In this document: positions 20,436 through 20,739 of the stretch, piece after piece
Layout of the letters: each line of letters begins with the position of its first letter
Position numbering within the stretch: position 1 is the first letter of the stretch
NCBI GenBank assembly: GCA_900546145.1
Contig: URBN01000034.1
Location: forward strand, 1-20,739
From: an uncultured Desulfovibrio sp.
Lineage (GTDB): Bacteria > Desulfobacterota > Desulfovibrionia > Desulfovibrionales > Desulfovibrionaceae
Direction of reading: 5' to 3'
Length of the DNA stretch: 20,739 nucleotides
Translations under genes and position numbers: made by a program
The notes under the pieces: model-generated
Seen by the model: the letters and a program-made list of their open reading frames with translations, nothing else
Told to the model about the DNA's origin: nothing
Databases searched by the model: none

Positions 20436-20739
20436 AACGTTGCAGGCAACCCTTCGAAAAGCGGTGTGACTGCCGGCAGGATCGTCTGGAGAGGACCTCA
20501 TCCCGATTGTGTGCCCGGGAAGAGGCCGACGGAACTGTAGGTATCCTTGGTGCGGTGTGGAACCGGGAGGTTTTTCTCAGCCAGCTATCAGAGAACCTGT
20601 TTATGCAGGGGGCTGCTCTGTAGCGCGGAGCTATCAGAGTTCCTATTTTTTCAAGCAGGGCAGGAAGCATGTGTCAAACGAAAGAGTCAAGTCCGGATTA
20701 GTGTGTAAAATTGCCTTTCGGGGGACAACGGGTGATGGC
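20436..20739. other. Terminal intergenic region with gene-fragment echo
   Basis: No gene with a supported start was found after the Nim-like gene. The region has a direct repeat AGCTATCAGAG (20583-20593 and 20629-20639) and a 24-nt near-copy of part of the cysteine hydrolase gene at 20648-20671. Small open frames here lack SD sites. The window ends without an identifiable downstream gene. Confidence 0.5.
20648..20671. repeat. 24-nt near-copy of the cysteine hydrolase gene
   Basis: Bases 20648-20671 match 19694-19717 at 23 of 24 positions in the same orientation. In the gene this encodes Met-Leu-Pro-Ala-Leu-Leu-Glu-Lys. Similarity stops on both sides, so it is either a fragment of a lost duplicate or a recombination scar. 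Confidence 0.6.

Noticed and set aside
20420..20623. A 67-codon plus-strand frame after the Nim-like gene
   Set aside because: It overlaps the end of the Nim-like gene, has no good SD and no recognisable sequence.
20583..20639. The AGCTATCAGAG direct repeats as an attachment site
   Set aside because: Only two 11-nt copies 46 bp apart with no integrase or mobile gene nearby; kept only as part of the rearrangement observation.
1..20739. CRISPR arrays, tRNA or rRNA genes, transposases, prophage genes
   Set aside because: No regularly spaced repeats, cloverleaf-like blocks, rRNA segments or transposase/integrase motifs were noticed on reading either strand; an automated scan would be needed to exclude a missed tRNA.

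Overview
The window is a stretch of bacterial chromosome, GC-rich by eye (roughly 55-60%) with one clearly AT-richer patch near 3.2-3.7 kb. Genes are Gram-negative in style: exported proteins with short signal peptides, an HdeA/HdeB-like periplasmic protein, frequent GTG/TTG starts with good Shine-Dalgarno (SD) sites, and a two-piece RdgC-like protein of the kind I associate with deltaproteobacteria. I infer a Desulfovibrionaceae-like anaerobe, perhaps gut-associated. That placement rests on remembered family distributions, not on a database search.

Layout. 1-2.0 kb: the 3' end of an unidentified gene and its terminator, an exported protein of unknown function, a solo B3/4-domain protein (the module of PheRS beta) and a convergent 57-aa protein. 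2.08-2.94 kb: uppP (undecaprenyl-diphosphate phosphatase) with a very strong terminator. 2.94-3.71 kb: non-coding DNA with two perfect inverted repeats. 3.7-4.5 kb: two small exported proteins (a methionine-rich HdeA/HdeB-like protein and a small exported domain protein) ending in a bidirectional terminator. 4.9-7.75 kb: a polytopic membrane protein and a secreted clostripain-type (C11) cysteine peptidase with a separate C-terminal region.

7.9-11.7 kb: a promoter, a cobalamin riboswitch, and an apparent two-gene unit of metE plus a second, C-terminal-domain-only MetE-like protein. The metE SD lies inside a small hairpin, so control is probably translational: with B12 present both B12-independent enzymes would be shut down. 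11.8-14.2 kb: a ThrE-type amino-acid exporter and a DUF169 protein.

14.25-19.02 kb, minus strand: a compact five-gene run in the order rdgC-like N-part, rdgC-like C-part, dppB-like permease, dppC-like permease, recN, with gaps of 15, 9, -1 and 4 nt. It joins two recombination functions to a peptide/nickel-type ABC permease pair that has no local ATPase or binding protein. The two RdgC-like parts are in the same frame and separated by one TAA. 19.27-20.44 kb: a divergent pair, a cysteine hydrolase (isochorismatase/nicotinamidase fold) and a Nim-like flavin protein. The last 300 bp hold no convincing gene but carry a short near-copy of the cysteine-hydrolase gene.

No rRNA, tRNA, transposase, phage gene or CRISPR array was seen. 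The points most worth follow-up are the B12-controlled tandem of two MetE types, the split RdgC-like gene, and the rdgC-permease-recN arrangement.
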